DNA of 64,000 nucleotides, from the NCBI RefSeq assembly GCF_035046485.1, contig NC_085137.1, forward strand, positions 129,460,703 to 129,524,702, written 5' to 3'. The notes beneath the pieces are model-generated. The model saw only the letters and a program-made list of their open reading frames with translations. It searched no databases and was not told the DNA's origin. The translations under genes were made by a program, and so were the position numbers. Shown here piece by piece: positions 1 to 12,317 of this stretch (positions are counted from its first letter, which is position 1; every line of letters begins with the position of its first letter). This DNA is from Aedes albopictus. Its lineage: Eukaryota > Arthropoda > Insecta > Diptera > Culicidae.

Positions 1-221
1 TGTTGGGATCCTTCATACACAATTATTTTATTTCTATTTTCATTAAAATCACCTTTTCAGTTATTCCGTTTAAGTTCAGATTATCGACATTCATCTGTAT
101 TTCACAGAAGTTTATATTTACTGAAGTTCGGTAAAGGTAAGGTTTCTTGTCGAAGTTTGCTATTTTTTTGGTATTTCTAGTTTTTTTTTTAATATTTTAA
201 CTGCTGAAACTCACGTGTAAG
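1..221. other. Unassigned AT-rich DNA
   Basis: AT-rich non-coding sequence with homopolymer T runs. I see no gene, repeat boundary or RNA gene here. Confidence 0.5.
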
Positions 222-613
222 CAGTGTTGGTAAACTCACACTCAAAGCACACTCATGAGCCGCTCCTGCGTGAGCAAACTCGCGCGCGATTCTGAATCGT
301 TTTCTCACGCGCGAGTTTTTCATACAAAATCTCGCTCTCGCGAGTCAAGCGCCGAAATCTCGTTCGCTTGTAAAACGAATCCAAATCAATTTGAACGACA
401 TTCAATGCTGTTGTACGCTATATATGCTTTTGTTCTATCATGCAATCCTAAAAACTTCGATGTAAATAACAACAACACCAAGAAATAAAGCAATGAGTGA
501 AATCACGAGTTAACTCATGCATGATTTTTTCGGCGGTGTGATTGGCGAGTCAAGAATCGCGCGTAAAACAACTCAACCATGAGATTTGAGAATTTGAGTT
601 TTTACCAACACTG
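222..613. mobile_element. hAT-like MITE, 392 bp
   Basis: The ends are inverted: CAGTGTTGGTAAACTCA on the left and a matching ACCAACACTG end on the right. The flanks are CGTGTAAG (214-221) and CGAGTAAG (614-621), an 8-bp duplication with one mismatch. An 8-bp duplication and a CAG start are hallmarks of the hAT superfamily. The interior repeats the word ACTCRYGMG in both orientations (for example CTCACGCGCGAG near 303) and has no transposase, so it is a non-autonomous copy. The 77-codon ORF inside is incidental. Confidence 0.8.
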
Positions 614-621
614 CGAGTAAG

Positions 622-1494
622 TCTAACAGAAAATGTTAACTGCAAGCAACAACTTGAACTCATTTTTTTAGAACAAAAGAACTACCCTAATCTTAAAACT
701 TCCGATTGAAAACTCATTGTTTTAAAATCGATTTCAAACGCAGATAGTAGTTTCAATATTCTAGTAATGGATTCTCCAAGGGAGTATTTAAAAATTAGAA
801 AGTATTTAAAGACTTGGCGACCCACCAAAAATCAGTCCGTGACCCACCAGTGGGTCGCGACCCATAGTTTGACAAACGCTGGTATAGAAGATTGATTTCA
901 ATTATTAAAGCACTACAAAGTGATAGTTTGTAAATTCTTAGACGTATAATTTCATTTCAAGGAACACGATATCAGCTTGTACGAGTTTTTTTTTAAAGAG
1001 ATTTGAATACTAGGGTGAATAATATTACTCCATATTATGGAAATCATGAATCAGATTGGAACAGGGATTTTCTGTTCTTATGATCTTCTTCTTATTCACT
1101 TCTATGATTTGAATACCCTGTCAAGCTGGTCTCGTGTTCCTAGATTTGAAATACGTCTAAATTTCAACAAACTAACACTTTGCAGTGATTTAATAATTAC
1201 AATAAATCTTCTGTACCATACAACGCCTAAAAGTAGGCAATTTTTAGTAATTACTTAGAGAACATCGACCGGCTTGAGGACGAACCAGCACAATTGTGCT
1301 GGTCCTAATTTGACCCCAAAAAGTGCATAGGTGGATAAAGTAGCCGAAGTAAAGAAAGTTTTATTCTAGAGGACGTTATGTTTATATGAGAAAATTTGAG
1401 ATAATCATTCTTTTATGGTCCGTCACGAAAGGGATATAGCTCGTTACACTATCGAAGAACCCCCATCCTGCCCACAGTAATCTCGGAAAAATTA
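622..1494. other. Unassigned DNA with an orphan hAT-like end (about 813-881)
   Basis: Mostly AT-rich non-coding DNA. At about 813-881 there is GTGGGTCGCGACCC followed by AGTTTGACAAACGCTG, which read on the minus strand resembles an hAT terminus (CAGCGTTTGTCAAACT). I could not find the partner terminus nearby, so this is only a one-ended fragment. Confidence 0.35.
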
Positions 1495-3640
1495 TGTAAA
1501 AGAATCCTGTCTCGGGGAAAATCCCGAGAGAAATCCCAGAAAGTATATTGAAAGGAATCGCGGAAGCAATTTCTCAAAGAATTCTCGAACTAATCCCTGA
1601 AGAAATCCCGGGAGAAATCCTTGAAAGAATCCAGGGCAAATCCTAGCAAAAATGCCTGAAGGAACTCCGTAAGTAATCCATGAAAAAATCCTGGAGTAAT
1701 TTCTTATAGAACCTGATGAAACCCTGGAAGAATCCAGGAAGGAATCCCTGATGGAATCGCAGATTCCCGCAGAAATCATTGTACGAATCTCGGAATTCCT
1801 CCTGGGAGAAATTTAACTGAAAATCTGGGAGGAATTAATAAAGAAAACGTTGGAGAATTTTTTGAAGGAATTTCTGGAAGAATCCAGGAATAATCCCTGA
1901 AGGAACCCTTGAACGAATCTCAAAAGGAATAACTGGAAAATGCCTGAGGGAATTCCGGGAAAAATCTTTTATAGAATCCAGGGATAAATGAATGAAGAAA
2001 TCTCAGGAGAAATCCCTGAAGAAATCAAGGTGATTTCTTGATAGAACCTCTTAAAGCATTTCTGGAGGAATGCCTAAATGATACCCGTACAGAATCAATT
2101 ATAAAATCCCGAGTGGACTCCAGGGGAGCAGTGAAGGACACCCCGGGAGAAACCCCAGGAACAATTAGGAACAAATTCCTGAAGTGATCCAGACAGGAAT
2201 CGCTTAAGGAATTTTGGAATAATCCTCGTAATCCTGGAGTAAATAATCTCAAAAGAAGTCTTCTTGAATATGCTGAAGGAATCCCTAAACGAATACCGCA
2301 AGAGATCTTTGAAAAAGTCGTGGGGAAACCCTGAAGGAATCCCAGGTGAAATCCCTGAAGAATCATTGAAAGAATGTCAGGAGGAATCTTAAGAGAAATT
2401 CATGTGGGAACCAAGGGAGAAATTTACGGAAGAATCCAGAAAAAAAAACGCAAAAAGAAGTCCCGGCAGACGTCCCTGAAGAAATTTTGATAGGAAGGCC
2501 TGAAGGAATCTCAGAGGAACTCCCTGATGAAATCCCTAGAAGAATCCTAGGGGGATTTCTGAAAGGATCACTAAAAAAATCATCAAAAGAATTTTCGAAG
2601 GAATCCCTAAGGAATACTGATATACATTCCTGAAGGAAAGACGGGGATATCTAATGAAGGAATCACGGGAAAAACTTCTCTGGATTCCCTGAAAGGATTC
2701 AGGAGGAAATCCCAAAAGCACCCACAAATGAATCTTAGGAGAAGTAAATGCAAGAATGCTTGAAGGAATCCTGAGATAAATCAATGAAGAAATTTTAAAA
2801 TGGATACCGGGAAAAAAACTTAAGGAAACCGGGAAGGATGTTTGAAAAAAAAATCCTGAATGAATGTCGGGAGAAATCTCTAAAGAAAAATTGGGAAAAC
2901 TCAATGAAGTAATTACGTGAGAAATCAATGTGGGATACTTAGAAGAACTGTAGTAGGAATCTAGGAAAGAATCCTTGAATAATTCCAACGGAATTCCAGA
3001 ACAAATTGCTGGAGTAGTCCCTGCATAAATCGCAGAAAGATCAATGAAGAAGTCCTGGAAAGAAAAATGTCCTGAGGTAAAATGCCGGAATAAAATCCAT
3101 TAAAGAATCTTGGGAAAAAGCAATGAATCCCAGGAGAGATCTTTGAAGGAATCCATGGAGGAATTCCTAATAGAATACCTGGCGGAATCCTTGGCGGAAA
3201 CCCAATAGAAATTTCTAAAGAAATCTCTCGAGAAATCCCGTGAGAAACCATTGGGGGTATCCATAAAATACGTCACGCTTAAAAAACCATTAGTAATCCT
3301 TAAATGAATCTCTGATGGAATAACTGAAAGAACGCCCAAAGAAATTCAGAAGAAAACCGCTAGAAGAAGCCCTTAAGAAAACTCTGAAGGAAACCCTGAT
3401 GCAATTCCTTGACGGAAACTCAGGAGGTATTTTTTGAAGAAATACCTTAAGAAATCATTGAAGGAATCTCTGACGGAAGCCCTGGGCAAATCCCGAAAGG
3501 AAATTTTCAAAGAATTCTGGAGGTATCTGAAAAAAATCTCGACAGGAATACCACGAGGAAACCCTGAAAAAATCTTGGGAAGGAACCTGAGAAGAATACC
3601 AGGAGGAATTCCAGGAGAAATCCTGAGACGACAAGACGAC
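1495..3640. repeat. Degenerate minisatellite of GAAGGAATCCC words
   Basis: About 2.1 kb of imperfect short-unit repeats built from variants of GAAGGAATCCCTGA and GAGAAATCC, all in one orientation. Units are strongly diverged and vary in length. The stop-poor minus-strand frames (for example 2536-2988 and 2961-3251) give low-complexity hydrophobic peptides (GIPPGI-like) and are repeat artefacts, not genes. Confidence 0.8.
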
Positions 3641-4289
3641 GACACTGCACTTTTTCGCTTTAAATTCACGTTATTGCACATCACTTTCTTGACACTATTA
3701 TAGCTGTTGATTTCGGATATGTAAATACCACAACGGATGCCCACAATGTCTTCATTTGATGAGTTTAATCTTCCGCAACTCGCGCGGTTGACTACCTGCG
3801 TCAGCACCCCGCTAATGCTGAGTACAAAAAGCGAGATTTTTTCAACGTGTTGTACAAAATACAACAGCGCGATCGCTCGAGTGTTAAAGATGTAATTTCA
3901 GTGTTTTTTCACCGACTGCGATAACTTCCACATACACAATATGGCGGCGTCGAACATTCTGAGTGGCGACTGCCTCAGCACTAGTTTCAACGAAAGTCGT
4001 GTAATTTTATGCTCTTTAGGGGTAAACTTAGATGCACGTTATAGAAAAAATAAAGCAGATAGTGTAAATTTTATTTCCTTTGTGGAATGCTGTATGTGTA
4101 TCATGAATATTTGAGATTTGTATGAGGAACAACGTTACACTGAGCTGCATTCCACGATGCAGTGTAATTACGCTCCTATTAATTTCAAAAACTTTTTTCT
4201 GTGCGGCGAAGGGATGACAATAGTTTTATCTCGTTTCAGGTAGCGATCAATGGCGCCTAGGTTCTTCCGAGCCAAGGCATAATGGGTAA
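3641..4289. other. Unassigned unique-looking DNA
   Basis: Relatively GC-rich stretch containing the palindrome-rich word GCGCGATCGCTCGAG near 3866. No ORF, RNA or repeat boundary could be supported. It may be an untranslated part of an older element. Confidence 0.3.
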
Positions 4290-4560
4290 ATTCTATGTCC
4301 CATCCCTGGAAGAGGAGCCTAGATGGAGTGACTTTAACATTCTTAGCAACGTCACTCCCAACGATTTTGCTTAGCTTCTATGTATACCACATACTTTACG
4401 AAGCGGTTGGCACGAGATGTCCTCGTTATTTGGTTTTGATTTAATATTCAATGACAATGCACAGTAGGCCGGCCGCTTTAGTACTTGTAATGCATCACTG
4501 ATTCACTGCAAGCATTGATAATGACAAGAAAAAGACTGGACTAGGCGAGGTCCCGTGTAG
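4290..4560 (+). mobile_element. Family A non-LTR retroposon 3' fragment (copy 1)
   Basis: This stretch shares an ordered set of words with 4622-4990: GAGTGACTTTAACATTCTTAGC, a TCACTCCCAACGATT block, CGGTTGGCACG, and CTGCAAGCATTGATAATGAC near 4507. It looks like the 3' untranslated end of a non-LTR element, older and more diverged than the next copy, and I could not find its target duplication. Other fragments of the family lie at 21543-21640 and 54808-54920. Confidence 0.5.
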
Positions 4561-4621
4561 ATGGTTCTCAAACCATTCGTAATCTAGTTTTTTCACCAAT
4601 CCATAAATCATGAATCTTTTA

Positions 4622-4990
4622 CATACCAATGGAGTGCGTATTAACCTTCTTAGCTACACCACTCCCAACGATTCTGTATCCAAACATTATTCCCCTGATA
4701 AAGAAACGGTTGGTACGGTTGTCCCCGTTTCCTCAAAAACCAAATTTGAAAACTTGTGTCAACCATGTTATTCATAAGTGGATAATCTGATTGCCATATT
4801 TTTTTTTGAATTATCTTTAAATCCATTAGTCTGCACAGTGGGCCTGGCCGTTTTAATATTTGTATCATATCATCGCTGATATGCTGCAAATATTAATATT
4901 GACAAAAAAATATCAGAAGAAATTCTGATATTTCCAGGATGCTTTTCAATACTGGCTGTGCAAGCACTAAAATAGAATAGAATAGAATAG
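4622..4990 (+). mobile_element. Family A retroposon, 5'-truncated copy with (AATAG)n tail
   Basis: Flanked by a long direct repeat (about 24 bp, one mismatch) of the sequence starting ATCCATAAAT at roughly 4599-4622 and again at 4991-5014. The 3' end is a run of about four AATAG units (4973-4990). Length, truncation, long target duplication and simple-repeat tail are the signature of target-primed reverse transcription. No coding sequence is present. Confidence 0.75.
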
Positions 4991-5014
4991 AATCCATAAA
5001 TTATGAATCTTTTT

Positions 5015-6954
5015 TTTTATTACCGCTACAGTAGTTTTCGCAATGCTACAACATTTATGTTTTTTTATACCTCACTGTCTTAAATTTTCGGACCGTTTTA
5101 TGAAACTTATTTTTGAACCTTTGTCAAAAAGCCTAATTTTCTAACTTTTGCACGGAACGTTAACCAAAATAATAATATTTTGGAATGAAAGTAGATGTGT
5201 GGGTAGCCTTCCAAATTCTGAGTATGATTCCATTTTTTGGTTCAAGTGGCCAAGAATATATCTAGACTTTTTGCGACAGTTATTAGTCCTAATTGGGCAA
5301 ATGCCATTTGTCAAACAAACAGCCATTAGCTTGCATTTGCTTGCGTCTCTTAAACGCAAACCTCTCAACGTCTTTTTTCTGTGATTTTCCCCGTTTCTTT
5401 GATATATTACCCTGACTAGTTCAGCTCTGGTCTGCCGACTACAACGAACGGTATGTGCGACGAAATATTTGTTTGCTTTTTATTTATTTATTTTTTTTTT
5501 TATTAAAGCGAAATTGTTTACGTTTTCCTTCAAGAAGATCGAATGTCCCAGGAAAAAAAACTAGAGGACTTGTGATTTTCTTTGATGGTGGATTTTGAAG
5601 TCCTCCTGAGAAACTTCTTCTGCAAAAGAATCAAACAAATGAATCTCGAACCACTCCTTTTTTCGTGATAGTCAACTTTCGTGAGACTCATCTCAGAAGG
5701 CATCCCCACCTTTATGACATCGCGTACCGACGACGACATCTCAATCACCTGGATTAGTTTGGGATTGAAACAAACCGTAATGGTTTATGGTCACGATACA
5801 AAATTCGCTTGATTACCCTCTTGAGTACGGCGCGTGGTACCCACCCTAATTATATCCATTTAGAGACCTGTACGCACTATGCGGTTTATTCAATGCGGTT
5901 CACCCAAACCAAAAACGGGGGGAAAAGATCGATCCACTTAACAGGTTATCTTTTTTCCGTGGGAGAACAGATTTAGTCACACAGCGCGTGCTGCTACAAA
6001 CGTGCATGTTGCATGCTATTCCTTATGCACCGGCACGCGCGATCTAATACTGCAGACTAAACCTGTCGACCGAAAGCCGCTTCGACACATACCAACCATG
6101 AAGCTAAACACTGGAGCACGTCAGGTCTTTCCCCCAGAGATCATGGAAAAAAAAAGTTGTTAACAAAAATGTATCGATGCTGGTGGTAGGTGCGCTTGTT
6201 TTTTTTTTCAAAGATATACTATGTATCACACCTCTCTCACAGAGAAGGTGCATCCAGCTGGCTCAACATGCGCTACAAATAGGGGGAGCTGCAACGTGTA
6301 TTTGAACACTAAGGCATGAATGCATTTCGATAGTCCGACGAGAACGCCTCTGCACGCGTATCGAGTGAGACTTTTGGAGCAGGTCTTCCAATATTTCTCT
6401 ATCGAATAAACATTGAAACTAACACTGCGTAATGGGTGTCGCCACATGGTGGAGGGTTCCGAAGTTTGTCGTATATACGTATCGGAGACGTACGCTTGGA
6501 AAGTTTAAGTTAAGGTGACCTCAATTTCTAGGCTCAGGTTACAGCGACAGCCCGAATTCGAGAGGGTTTAACATTTTTTTTTTTCGCTGATAAATATTTT
6601 CCGATACGAACTACCTGTTCTATGAAAACTTAGAGTAAAAAAATAAATAAAACAAGTGCAAGGGAATTGACTGGCGACGGCTAGTTAACTACACCGCCGT
6701 CTGGTTTTGGTATGCTGTGGCTGCAAATGTGCAGACAGATAGCTATGCGGTGCATCCGAGAAAAAGTTGTAACATATGCGTTTAAAATTTTCATTTTACT
6801 GGCGGTAGTTAGTTACAGATAATTATTAACTTCCGATCGTCGGTGAGCATGCTGATCTGGTGTTGAACTTGTTAAACATACTCTTGAAAGCTTAGTCTTT
6901 GTGGTATGTATTGCGAAACATTTGCTGTAGAAGGCAACAACCTTTTAAGACATA
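5015..6954. other. Unassigned intergenic or intronic DNA
   Basis: About 1.9 kb without supported features. It contains T-rich runs (5480-5510, 6200-6215, 6575-6585) and a few short ORFs with no recognisable protein. Patches at 5850-6120 are less AT-rich and could be conserved non-coding DNA, but nothing in the sequence proves it. Confidence 0.4.
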
Positions 6955-7810
6955 GGGGGATTAGGGGCATAATGGACACCCGGGGCGAAATGGACACCCC
7001 TGTTTTTGTCGAAACCGTTGACTTTTATGTAAAACTTTTAATGCATAAGTGTAAAGGAACAAGTCATTGTTCTATTTCTCAAAAGTATCAATAATATTCC
7101 TTCAAAATAATGAAAATATCATTGAAATTGAAATATATTTTTCATATGGTGGATTTCTTATAATTTCGAAGCAGCAGCAAATAAGTATTATGAGTGATTG
7201 AGTGTGTCCACCATACAAACAAGTGAATTGTTAGCTTATCTACAAGTATACGTAGATTTAGCAATGGATGAAGTATTATATTTTTTGATCAGAACACACT
7301 GAAAATAGAAATTTCATTGTTGTAGTCTATTCGGGGCGAAATGAACACTGGCAATTATGAATGGATGTACGCGCGTTGCATACTGTTAGGCGTTATAAAG
7401 AGTTTGAAAATATTCAATCCGATTGATTTAGCCTAAAATTTATTTAATTAACTTTGGTGTTATGTAAACTCGTCTAAGATGGAGTATTATATCTGTGGTA
7501 TTGATCTCCGTTGGCAAATTACTTAACTGGTCGATATTCTTAAAGATACAGCATAAAATATGCAGGGGTGTCCATTATGCCCCGATGGGTGTCCATTTCG
7601 CCCCTTACCTTTCCTGCCAGCCCCAAAAAACACACGGTTTTTAATTCATTATTTCTTCACAATAATGGCATTCTACCAGCTGTAAATGATTGAAATACGT
7701 AGGAAACAAGTTAAAGTTGTAAGCCAACTGATAAAATGTCAAGTTTTTGTCTGCTATGCAGGCCTTACATACTTATTTGCTTAGGGTGTCCATTATGCCC
7801 CTAATCCCCC
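6955..7810. mobile_element. TA-flanked MITE, 856 bp, GGGGGATTAGGGG ends
   Basis: The terminal inverted repeat is 28 bp: GGGGGATTAGGGGCATAATG at the left and its reverse complement at 7783-7810. Both ends are flanked by TA (6953-6954, 7811-7812), as for Tc1/mariner-type elements. Subterminal words GGGGCGAAATGGACAC recur in both orientations (6983, 7333, 7590) and may be transposase-binding repeats. No transposase ORF. Confidence 0.85.
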
Positions 7811-7907
7811 TACCGGTCCAATGCTGTTATTTTTTTTGAATTTATTCCTATGATATCTAATTTTGAGCACAACTCCAATTGAATAATTCTTCATTTTATA
7901 TTAGGTA

Positions 7908-8114
7908 CACCGGGGCAAGTTGAAACGGGTGGGGCAAAAAGAAACAGCGGGTTAACATGATGTTATCCAATGATGGTAAACAGCTTGAATACCATAACAC
8001 ATAGTTTTTAATTCAAATAATCTTTTGGCGAAAGTAAAATTTCTAAAATGTATTGAAAACTATTTCAAAACTTTGCGTTTCATTTCGCCCCACCCGTTTC
8101 AACTTGTCCCGGTG
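7908..8114. mobile_element. TA-flanked MITE, 207 bp, CACCGGGGCAAG ends (copy 1)
   Basis: Inverted ends CACCGGGGCAAGTTGAAACG (left) and CGTTTCAACTTGTCCCGGTG (right) abut TA on both sides. A second inverted word, GGGTGGGGCAAAAAGAAAC against GTTTCATTTCGCCCCACCC, lies just inside. A second copy of the family is at 24644-24812. Confidence 0.85.
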
Positions 8115-8142
8115 TACGTTTTTTTTCAAATTGGAGTAGATA

Positions 8143-9447
8143 CACTCCCGTTCAAAAGTTTGGGGTCACCCCTCAAAAACATGTCATTTTTCTAGGCCCA
8201 TATCTCCGCCAATTTGCGTCCGATTTCAAAACCCTAGGTTTCATTCAAAAGATAATAAGTCAAAGAAACTTTAAACATGATTTAAAAGAAACGTTTTCAA
8301 AAAAAAATTGTATGTAAACTTAACCCAAAGTTGCCAAATTTTCTAAAAAATGAATATAAACTTACGGCAGTGTCCCTGGAAGTTGGGTTGACTAAATTTT
8401 AAGATGAGAGCGGTAATATGACCCATTTTCTATTAGCTTTCAACTGCTTTTTACAGAACTTAGCTAAAAAATCTAGAAAAAAAGTTATTAAGTAAATTAA
8501 TCCTTGATGTCATCGACCAAAAGTTTGGGGTCACCCCTCAATATGATTATTATTATTATTTCTTTATTATAGAGATTTTCAGCCATAGGCTGGTTCATCT
8601 CTTTATCTCAATATGATGTATCGGCCAAAAGTTTGGGGTCACTTTCGTAAAACATGGAAAAGTGATTTGGTGATATCTTCGTCATCTATAGTTCAATTTT
8701 AATTATTTTTGGTTCATTTCAAAGATAATTTTCTAAATTTACGTTGGATGTCTTTAACTTAACGTATTTAACGATTTTTGTATATAAAAAATGTTATGTA
8801 AAGTTAGCACATTTTACCACGCTTCAAAAATGAGGCAACTTTACGTTAAGTTTTAGTATGTAAATTTCAACAAATATGTGTGGTTCAATGTCTATGCAGT
8901 AAGTATCATTCATTTTGTTTCGAATAAGCCAAGAAGAATTAAAATTGAATGAAAAATGACAAAGATATCAACAAATCACTTTTCCATGTTTTACGATAGT
9001 GACCCCAAACTTTTGGCCGATACATCATTTTGAGGGGTGACCCCAAACTTTTTGTCGATGGCATCAAGGATTAATTTACTTAATAACTTTTTTTTTTCTA
9101 GATTTTTTAGCTAAGTTCTGTAAAAAGCAGTTGAAAGCTAATAGAAAATGGGTCATATTACCGCTCTCATCTTAAAATTAAGTCGACCCAACTTCCAGCG
9201 ACACTGCCGTAAGTTTATACATTCATACACATGTATTCATTTTTTAGAAAATTTGGCAACTTTGGGTTAAGTTTACATACAAAATTTTTTGAAAAAGTTT
9301 CTTTTAAATCATGTTCAAAGTTTCTTTGACTTATTATATTTTGAATGAAACCTAGGGTTTTGAAATCGGACGCAAATTGGCGGAGATATGAGCCTAAAAA
9401 AATGACATGTTTTTGAGGGGGTGACCCCAAACTTTTGAACGGGAGTG
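8143..9447. mobile_element. Tc1-like long-inverted-repeat MITE, copy A (1305 bp)
   Basis: The element begins CACTCCCGTTCAAAAGTTTG and ends with the reverse complement; TA flanks both ends (8141-8142, 9448-9449). Nearly the whole element is an inverted repeat: the first ~480 bp is mirrored by the last ~480 bp. The word AAAAGTTTGGGGTCAC appears at the tips and again internally in both orientations. No transposase. Copies B (30638-32042) and C (41954-43753) are the same family. This copy carries a short retroposon tail at 8548-8606. Confidence 0.9.
8548..8606 (-). mobile_element. Family C retroposon tail, 59 bp, (AAT)n end
   Basis: A 59-bp insert in copy A of the MITE, flanked by the 11-bp direct repeat CTCAATATGAT (8537-8547 and 8607-8617). 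On the minus strand it reads GATGAACCAGCC, then GGCTGAAAATCTC, AATAAAG and an (AAT)n tail. It is a very short 5'-truncated retroposon 3' end. Confidence 0.8.
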
Positions 9448-9949
9448 TACATGTCACTGAAAGTAAAAAAAAAATTTTTTTTCTATTTCGTTAATAAGGC
9501 TCGTGAGTTTTACGGAGCCGAATTCTGTGTTAAAAGTTATATCGAAGACGTCTAATAGCAAGACTGATAGCTCCCACTGCGCGTCCATGCATATCCCTGA
9601 AAAGCAAAAATTTTAACAAAGCCGGCATCGATTTGTGAAACTTATTGATGGCACATATTCCGATGTTATGTTCAACGACAAAACAGAGCTGAACAATATC
9701 AGACCTCTCAGTTGACTTCTTGACCACCTTAACTTTATTCACAACCACAGATCACCTTACGATCTTCGACAAAGTTTTCTTTAGCACACTTTTAGCTATA
9801 TTATATTATCCTTGGTAACACGATTCATGTAAAATTTACCTCATTTGACCTTTAATAGCGCAGGAATCTGGAATGGTGTGATTTGATCACAATTTTGTTC
9901 TCTTGCATATATAAAGACTTCTACCATTTTTTCACTTTTAATCTAACCC
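9448..9949. other. Unassigned DNA with one unexplained minus-strand ORF
   Basis: Contains a 72-codon minus-strand frame (9530-9748) that is not low-complexity, but I recognise no family and it has no visible partner exons. The rest is AT-rich with no supported feature. Confidence 0.3.
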
Positions 9950-10816
9950 AAAGTTTACCAGGCTATCAAAAAGCCACGATTTGATCAATCGCTAGAATTG
10001 ATTTTTTTTCACTCTTGTAATTTCGCTATTTGATGCGCCGTTTGCACCCGGAATCAGTTTTGGATCACTGCCGGTAGTTTCTGATGTGATCTGAGGCTAT
10101 TTTCTTGCTAGTTATTGAAAAAGCCCAATTTTATGTGTCGCATGCATAGGTTTGGTTCTCTTTTATATTTGACCACTTACGACGGAACACTCAAAATCGG
10201 TTCCCCGACACGACTTGTTGTCCCGAATATGGTCTGAGGCTATTTTCTTGCTAGCCGTTCATCAGATTACCAAATAAATCATTTGTTATGTTACATGTAT
10301 TGGTTCTCTTTTATATTTGACCTTTTCCGGCGGGATACGCGGAATCGGTTCCATAACACACCGATATGGTCTGAGTCTATTTTCTTGCCAACTGTTTATC
10401 ATGTTATCCGAAAAACCGTGATTTGAGGTATGGCATGCATCGGTTTGCTTCACTTTTATATTTGGCAATTTCCAGCGGGACACCCGGAATCGGTTCCGGA
10501 ACACTACTGATTCAGATATGGTTTAAGACTATTTTCATCATAATTCGTAAATATGTCTCATACATGGGTTTTATTCACTTTTTTATTTGGCCACTTCCGG
10601 CGGGACACTCAGAACCGGTTCCGGAACACTACCGGTTCAGATATGGTTTTAGAATATTTTCTTGATAGCCATTCATAAGGTTATAACAAAATCCGCGCTT
10701 TGATATGTCGCATGCATGGGTTTGGTTCACTTTTATATTTGGCCAATTCCGGCGGGACACCCGGAACCAGTTTCGGAAAACTACCGGTTCAGACATGATC
10801 TGAGACTATTTTCTTG
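9950..10816. repeat. ~150-bp satellite, left block
   Basis: Degenerate tandem units, each holding in order: TATGGTCTGAG, CTATTTTCTTGCTA, AAAAAGCCGCG, GCATGCATGGGTTTGG, CTTTTATATTTGGCC, CTTCCGGCGGGACAC and CCGGTTCCGGAACACTACCG. The TATGGTCTGAG word recurs near 10226, 10366, 10516, 10640 and 10792, giving periods of about 125-152 bp. The array resumes at 12917 after a 2.1-kb insertion. Confidence 0.85.
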
Positions 10817-10955
10817 TCAATTTCTTGATTTTGCTTTGGCTGACCAAGCCATGTGGGAAATTACACTGTTGAAAATGCTTTGACATCCATGTGCACAACA
10901 GAACATGTGCTCGATGAACAAATTGAGATTTGAAATTATGAAAAGAAATCCACGT

Positions 10956-11027
10956 ACTCCGGTGAGACTCGAACTCACGACTCCCAATTCGCTAGACGGG
11001 CGCTTCTATTCCTTCAAGCTACGGAGT
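10956..11027 (-). other. tRNA-like sequence in 511-bp unit 1
   Basis: On the minus strand the 72 nt begin ACTCCG and end CGGAGT (6-bp acceptor-like stem). Inside are a D-like arm (GCTT..AAGC), a weak anticodon-like arm around GTCTAGCGAAT, and a perfect T arm GTGAG-TTCGAGT-CTCAC with a pol III B-box-like word. The anticodon stem has mismatches, so I call this a tRNA-like relic, not a tRNA gene. Identical copies lie at 11467-11538 and 11978-12049 (minus) and 12246-12317 and 12757-12828 (plus). Confidence 0.6.
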
Positions 11028-12245
11028 CACTCGACTATCTCCGTCGCCAGCAGGCCTAGAACTGAACTCGATTCCACAATCGCACATGGTTATCTTCTTT
11101 TCACAATCCAAACCCCCTTCGGATGGGATTAGATGAACATCTAACACATTGTCTGTTGTGCACATGTATGTCAAAGCGGGAGAGGAAGTTATTTTTAATT
11201 GTCGAGAGCTTCGGGCACTGCCTTCCAATCACTTATTGGTATGGCAATTAGTGTGCAGTCGGACTCTCGACGGGTCGGTCCTCGGCCGACCGAATACGGT
11301 AAGGGTGACCGTAGCACCTTACAAATGTCAATTTCTTGATTTTGCTTTGGCTGACCAAGCCATGTGGGAAATTACACTGTTGAAAATGCTTTGACATCCA
11401 TGTGCACAACAGAACATGTGCTCGATGAACAAATTGAGATTTGAAATTATGAAAAGAAATCCACGTACTCCGGTGAGACTCGAACTCACGACTCCCAATT
11501 CGCTAGACGGGCGCTTCTATTCCTTCAAGCTACGGAGTCACTCGACTATCTCCGTCGCCAGCAGGCCTAGAACTGAACTCGATTCCACAATCGCACATGG
11601 TTATCTTCTTTTCACAATCCAAACCCCCTTCGGATGGGATTAGATGAACATCTAACACATTGTCTGTTGTGCACATGTATGTCAAAGCGGGAGAGGAAGT
11701 TATTTTTAATTGTCGAGAGCTTCGGGCACTGCCTTCCAATCACTTATTGGTATGGCAATTAGTGTGCAGTCGGACTCTCGACGGGTCGGTCTTCGGCCGA
11801 CCGAATACGGTAAGGGTGACCGTAGCACCTTACAAATGTCAATTTCTTGATTTTGCTTTGGCTGACCAAGCCATGTGGGAAATTACACTGTTGAAAATGC
11901 TTTGACATCCATGTGCACAACAGAACATGTGCTCGATGAACAAATTGAGATTTGAAATTATGAAAAGAAATCCACGTACTCCGGTGAGACTCGAACTCAC
12001 GACTCCCAATTCGCTAGACGGGCGCTTCTATTCCTTCAAGCTACGGAGTCACTCGACTATCTCCGTCGCCAGCAGGCCTAGAACTGAACTCGATTCCACA
12101 ATCGCACATGGTTATCTTCTTTTCACAATCCAAACCCCCTTCGGATGGGATTAGATGAACATCTAACACATTGTCTGTTGTGCACATGTGCGATTGTGGA
12201 ATCGAGTTCAGTTCTAGGCCTGCTGGCGACGGAGATAGTCGAGTG

Positions 12246-12317
12246 ACTCCGTAGCTTGAAGGAATAGAAGCGCCCGTCTAGCGAATTGGGAGTCGTGAGT
12301 TCGAGTCTCACCGGAGT
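12246..12317 (+). other. tRNA-like sequence in the inverted 511-bp unit
   Basis: Same 72-nt tRNA-like sequence as at 10956-11027, now on the plus strand because this unit is inverted. A further plus-strand copy is at 12757-12828. Confidence 0.6.

Noticed and set aside
1492..3864. Many minus-strand frames rich in G, I, P, S and R
   Set aside because: Low-complexity translation of a degenerate minisatellite; no domain and no start or splice context.
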